The translations under genes were made by a program, and so were the position numbers. Shown here in pieces: positions 61,801 through 64,000 of a stretch of DNA of 64,000 nucleotides. This stretch comes from an uncultured Flavobacteriaceae bacterium (GTDB lineage Bacteria > Bacteroidota > Bacteroidia > Flavobacteriales > Flavobacteriaceae). Positions within the stretch are counted from its first letter, which is position 1; the number at the start of each line of letters is the position of its first letter. Location of the stretch: the NCBI GenBank assembly GCA_947494715.1, contig CANLWG010000001.1, positions 248,001-312,000 of the forward strand. Direction: 5' to 3'. Under the pieces are notes generated by a model, which saw only the letters and a program-made list of their open reading frames with translations, was not told where the DNA came from and searched no databases.

Positions 61801-62448
61801 GCCATCTTTGAGAAGCGGTTTCAAGGCATTTGGATTCCTCACGTCATTGGTATGGTTAAGCAAATACATGTCCAAATCCCCATCCTTGTCATAATCAAAA
61901 AAGGCTGCCTGAGTGGAATATCCGGTATCCGCGAGTTCAAAATCTTCTGCTTGCTCTTTAAACGTAAGATCTCCATTGTTGATGTAGAAAAGATTCCTAC
62001 GTTTTTCTTTTGGAAAGTTACCAGAACGGCAGACATAGATATCCAAGAGCCCATCATGGTTAATATCTACCATGGTAACCCCGGTAGACCATCCCTCAAT
62101 TATTATCCCGGCCGAATCGGTAATATCTTTAAATTGCAAACCGCCCATGTTCAAGTAAAGGCGATCTTTTACCATATTGCCTGTAAAATAAAGATCCGGC
62201 AGGCTATCATTGTTGATATCCCCAATGGCCACCCCACCACCGTTATAGACATAGAAGAAATCTACCATGTTAAAATTTTCATTTTCCTCTATACGGTTTT
62301 CAAAATGGATTTTTGTGGAATCAGAGGATAAAAGCGCAAATAAGGGTACAGCAGTACTATCTTCCCGTTGAGGGCTTTTTTCTGTACAGGCTATGATACC
62401 TAATAATGCCCAGGGAATAAGAAATAATATGGTTTTTCTTGAAATCAT
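58882..62448 (-). CDS. FG-GAP/VCBS-repeat lipoprotein with ASPIC/UnbV domain
   Basis: 1188 residues, lipobox IIAC (Cys21). Calcium-binding FG-GAP repeats of the D-x-D-x-D-G-x-x-D/D-L type occur throughout (IGDINNDSLPDLYFTG, FFDYDKDGDLDMYLLN, FADFDNDGWKDLYITN, YGDLDNDGDLDIVVNN, FFDYDNDGDLDLYVVSG and more), forming one or two beta-propellers. An ASPIC/UnbV domain lies at about 530-590 (GTKITLFQNDQ, SMDYGLHFGLGGHSKIDSIV). Proteins of this type follow SusCD pairs in many marine Bacteroidota and are thought to bind glycans or proteins at the surface; enzymatic activity has not been established for most. Here the SusD gene lies 105 bases upstream with a terminator in between. Confidence 0.9.
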   Translation of the reverse strand: MISRKTILFLIPWALLGIIACTEKSPQREDSTAVPLFALLSSDSTKIHFENRIEENENFNMVDFFYVYNGGGVAIGDINNDSLPDLYFTGNMVKDRLYLNMGGLQFKDITDSAGIIIEGWSTGVTMVDINHDGLLDIYVCRSGNFPKEKRRNLFYINNGDLTFKEQAEDFELADTGYSTQAAFFDYDKDGDLDMYLLNHTNDVRNPNALKPLLKDGSSAANDRLYRNNGIAPEGPRFSDVTIAAGIVFDGLGLGLGIGDVNADGWEDVFVTNDFIANDYLYINNQDGTFKEMSQQVLGHMSHFSMGNDIADFNNDGLMDLITLDMLPEDNYYKKKMTGPLNHNLFEHTLKQGYLPQYMRNTLQMNNGSLLGEGLSFSEIGQLSGIAATDWSWAPLFADFDNDGWKDLYITNGYLRDITDLDFINYTGSMSHDVSSDSLNAILKQKAKEMPSITRSNFLFRNSGGLKFQNVSKDWALDQPSLSNGAAYGDLDNDGDLDIVVNNINSEAFVYENRTNILLNRNFINITLIGDSLNTKALGTKITLFQNDQKQIMQQAVTRGYQSSMDYGLHFGLGGHSKIDSIVIEWPDGQRNSLHHPKSNEMLTLNKDRLLHNTAKKPKNVLEKPFFRDITDEYNLNFVHGETEYNDFDRQFLLPHKHSQQGPGIAVGDINGDALDDFFIGGGYNHSGFLFYQSKNGMFEKKPLIKNPKEKYEEDTGALFFDYDNDGDLDLYVVSGSNEFYEKSEYFQDRLYKNDGKGNFKLDIHALPKINSSGSCVRASDFDKDGDLDLFVGGRLTPLKYPVPPDSYLLVNQNGKFEDLTNEIAPSLKRIGMVTDAIWTDWDNDLDTDLIVIGEFMPIQFFENKEGSFENVSNTIGLTHTSGWWNSINAGDFDNDGDVDYVLGNLGLNTVYRVSSEEPLSIYAIDYDRNGVLDPILTYYIQGQEYPSHSRDDLIKQIPEMKKKFPDYASYARATIGDVLSQKEKSSSYIVKAFHFASSFLKNQGNGKFQLTDLPLEAQLAPIYGILIQDFDTDGFLDILLSGNDFGTEVGVGRYDALKGVFLKGNGNGDFKAVSSSKSGLSINKNSRGAAEIEIDGKLTYLFGNNKDSLKGYVIDRTTTQNIRQLDIPQKTVKARIMNKDGTERIQEFYFGSSYLSQSKRTLVINGREEKIILYDFFGNETVMDLNMK

Positions 62449-62496
62449 TATACAATGCCGGATAATGTCATGAAAGTTAAGGAAAGTTGGGTAGTA

Positions 62497-62530
62497 GAAA
62501 AAGACCCGCCGATAGGGCAGGTCTTTTATT
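62497..62530 (-). terminator. Intrinsic terminator/attenuator between susD and the FG-GAP lipoprotein gene
   Basis: On the minus strand AAAGACCTGCC (62526-62516) pairs with GGCGGGTCTTT (62510-62500) with one mismatch around a 5-base loop, followed by a T-rich stretch. It lies 28 bases after the SusD stop and 50 bases before the next gene's ATG. It may end the SusCD transcript or reduce readthrough into the lipoprotein gene. Confidence 0.75.
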
Positions 62531-62553
62531 GTACAACTAAGTCAAACAAAAAT

Positions 62554-63999
62554 TTAATATAGTGGATTTTGTGTTACATTGGGATTCCCCAAAACCTCGC
62601 TTAACGGTATGGGTAGAACATAATCCTTAGCCGATAATGTGCGATCTACATTGTAAGTGTCGATAAAATCTTGGATGTATTCGCCCAAATAATCCGGTGA
62701 TCCGCCAAAAGTACTTTTTCTTTTCAGCTCGGGGTATACCTCGCATTCAAAGGCGAACTCCAATACGCGTTCGTTCACAATTGCATCCCTTAGTAGGTCT
62801 TGAGTCAATCCTGAAAGTGGCTCTAAGCCAGCACGTTCCCGAACAAGATTGATACCGAAATAAGGATCTCCACTACCACTTTCATTGGCGGCTTCAGAAT
62901 GACCCAAAAGAATGTCTGCCAATCGGATATATACTGTATTTTTCTCACTATCATTGGCATTGGATATGCCCACTTCTGTATATTTAGCCGACCAGGCATT
63001 TGAAAACACCAGTTCTTCCGGGTTATTTGGATCGGCATCTGCAGATACCAAACCACCGAAACGGCTAAGATTATATGAAGCATCTTTGCTCCAGGTAACC
63101 ACCGGGAATTCACCGTCTGATTTTGGACCCACCCTATTGGAAACATATTCATTTATGAAGGTACCGGGAATTCTTTTATCTTCAGGATCATATTTGGTCC
63201 TAAACGCCTGTGTTCCATTAAGCCAATGCCAGCCCACACCACCAAGATCATTAGGTAAATCGGCAGGCACATAATGTTGGTGGGCATTTTGATTCTCATC
63301 TATATTCGCGGAAGCTGATATCTGCGCCTCAAAAATCCTTTCTCCAGAATTTTCGGTAGCCACTGCAAAATTGTCGGCAAAATCATCAAAAAGGGCAACG
63401 CCACTTTCATTTACAATGGTTTCTGCCATTGTTCGTGCTTCGTTCCATTTTTCGTCCTGTAAATAGGCTTTTACCAGCAAACCCATTGCCGCCCATTTCG
63501 TAGCTCTGCCAATTTCCTCTGCTGCGTACGATTCCGGTAATAGATTGGAGGCAGTCAATAAATCGGCTTCAATAAGATCTAATGCTACTCTTTTACCGTT
63601 TTCATTGGATGGAAGATCTTGGTCGCTAACGGTACGTTCGGCCGTAACAGGTATGTCATCAAAATATCGGACCAAGTTATAATAGTAAAACGCCCTTAGG
63701 AACAAGGCCTCCCCTTTTACTCTATCTACCAACGCTGTATTAGGGACTCCGGCCTCTTTCAATTCATCGGATTTTTGAATCAGCGCATTCGCTCTATTGA
63801 TATTTGAGTAAGAGATTTCCCAATAAGCTGCAATATAGGCATCGGCCGGATCCACATTTCCGTTCTGGAAATCCAAAGGTCCCTTTTCCCAACCTACCTG
63901 GTAACCGACCCTACTCTCGAACACATAACGGTTGTAAAAATGGTTGAACCATTCCCCGCCTTGGCCTATACCATCGTATACAGCGTTTACACCAAGTTC
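62554..63999 (-). CDS. SusD/RagB-family lipoprotein, N-terminus beyond the window
   Basis: 482 residues are visible; the frame stays open to the right edge (GIGQGGEWFNHFYNRYVFES precedes the in-frame GTG at 63922-63924), so that GTG is internal and the real start is outside. SusD features: ANALIQKSDEL, GEALFLRAFYYYNLVRYFDDIP, KWAAMGLLVKAYLQ, IRLADILLGHSEAANESG and the terminal NERVLEFAFECEVYPELKRKS with the final LPIPLSEVLGNPNVTQNPLY. It is a surface glycan-binding lid protein; its SusC should lie just past the window end. Together with the FG-GAP lipoprotein it forms a second glycan uptake locus. Confidence 0.93.
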   Translation of the reverse strand, partial: ELGVNAVYDGIGQGGEWFNHFYNRYVFESRVGYQVGWEKGPLDFQNGNVDPADAYIAAYWEISYSNINRANALIQKSDELKEAGVPNTALVDRVKGEALFLRAFYYYNLVRYFDDIPVTAERTVSDQDLPSNENGKRVALDLIEADLLTASNLLPESYAAEEIGRATKWAAMGLLVKAYLQDEKWNEARTMAETIVNESGVALFDDFADNFAVATENSGERIFEAQISASANIDENQNAHQHYVPADLPNDLGGVGWHWLNGTQAFRTKYDPEDKRIPGTFINEYVSNRVGPKSDGEFPVVTWSKDASYNLSRFGGLVSADADPNNPEELVFSNAWSAKYTEVGISNANDSEKNTVYIRLADILLGHSEAANESGSGDPYFGINLVRERAGLEPLSGLTQDLLRDAIVNERVLEFAFECEVYPELKRKSTFGGSPDYLGEYIQDFIDTYNVDRTLSAKDYVLPIPLSEVLGNPNVTQNPLY

Positions 64000-64000
64000 G

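Noticed and set aside
63922-63924. GTG at 63922-63924 as the start of the SusD gene
   Set aside because: The frame stays open upstream with SusD-like sequence to the window edge, and a signal peptide would be missing.

Overview
The window comes from a Bacteroidota genome, most likely a marine member of the Flavobacteriaceae. The basis is SusC/SusD pairs, a FecR-type anti-sigma factor with its ECF sigma factor, type IX secretion-style surface proteins, many lipoproteins, clusters of formylglycine sulfatases, weak Shine-Dalgarno sequences and AT-rich intergenic DNA. No rRNA, tRNA, CRISPR array or intact insertion sequence was seen.

Layout. 1-3.4 kb: the end of a membrane protein, a Tat-exported enolase-superfamily sugar-acid dehydratase, an RraA-family pseudogene with three frameshifts, a structured non-coding stretch and the remnant of an IS110 transposase. 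3.5-16.3 kb: a polysaccharide utilisation locus with an ECF sigma factor divergent from its FecR anti-sigma factor, then SusC, SusD, three sulfatases and a LamG-like lipoprotein, but no glycoside hydrolase. 16.7-24.7 kb: a two-gene surface module with a 2444-residue repetitive fibre carrying an S74 auto-processing domain and a small protein with a secretion-type C-terminus.

25.4-45.0 kb: a LacI-family regulator and a tightly packed run of 14 genes. Two identical 16-bp operators in opposite orientation lie in front of the regulator and in front of the run. The genes encode GH38 and GH92 alpha-mannosidase-like enzymes, an RraA-fold lyase, two sugar porters, two SDR dehydrogenases, a cupin, a sugar lactonase, a UxuA-like mannonate dehydratase, two CaiB/BaiF CoA-transferases, an enoyl-CoA hydratase and a solute-binding-protein fold without a signal peptide. 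I read it as a mannoside catabolic unit: sugar is released outside, imported by MFS porters, oxidised, lactone-hydrolysed and dehydrated, with an unexplained CoA-thioester branch. This is the best candidate for an undescribed pathway in the window.

45.1-50.7 kb: an alpha/beta-hydrolase lipoprotein, a barrel-like protein, a DUF5018-like/LRR lipoprotein, an AraC regulator and a small lipoprotein. 50.7-56.4 kb (minus strand): a periplasmic molybdenum hydroxylase cluster with two Tat-exported large subunits, one 2Fe-2S subunit, a c-type cytochrome and a VOC protein. 56.9-58.6 kb: a LytS/LytTR two-component pair. 58.9-64.0 kb (minus strand): an FG-GAP/ASPIC lipoprotein and a SusD whose start lies beyond the window end, so a second SusCD locus continues outside.
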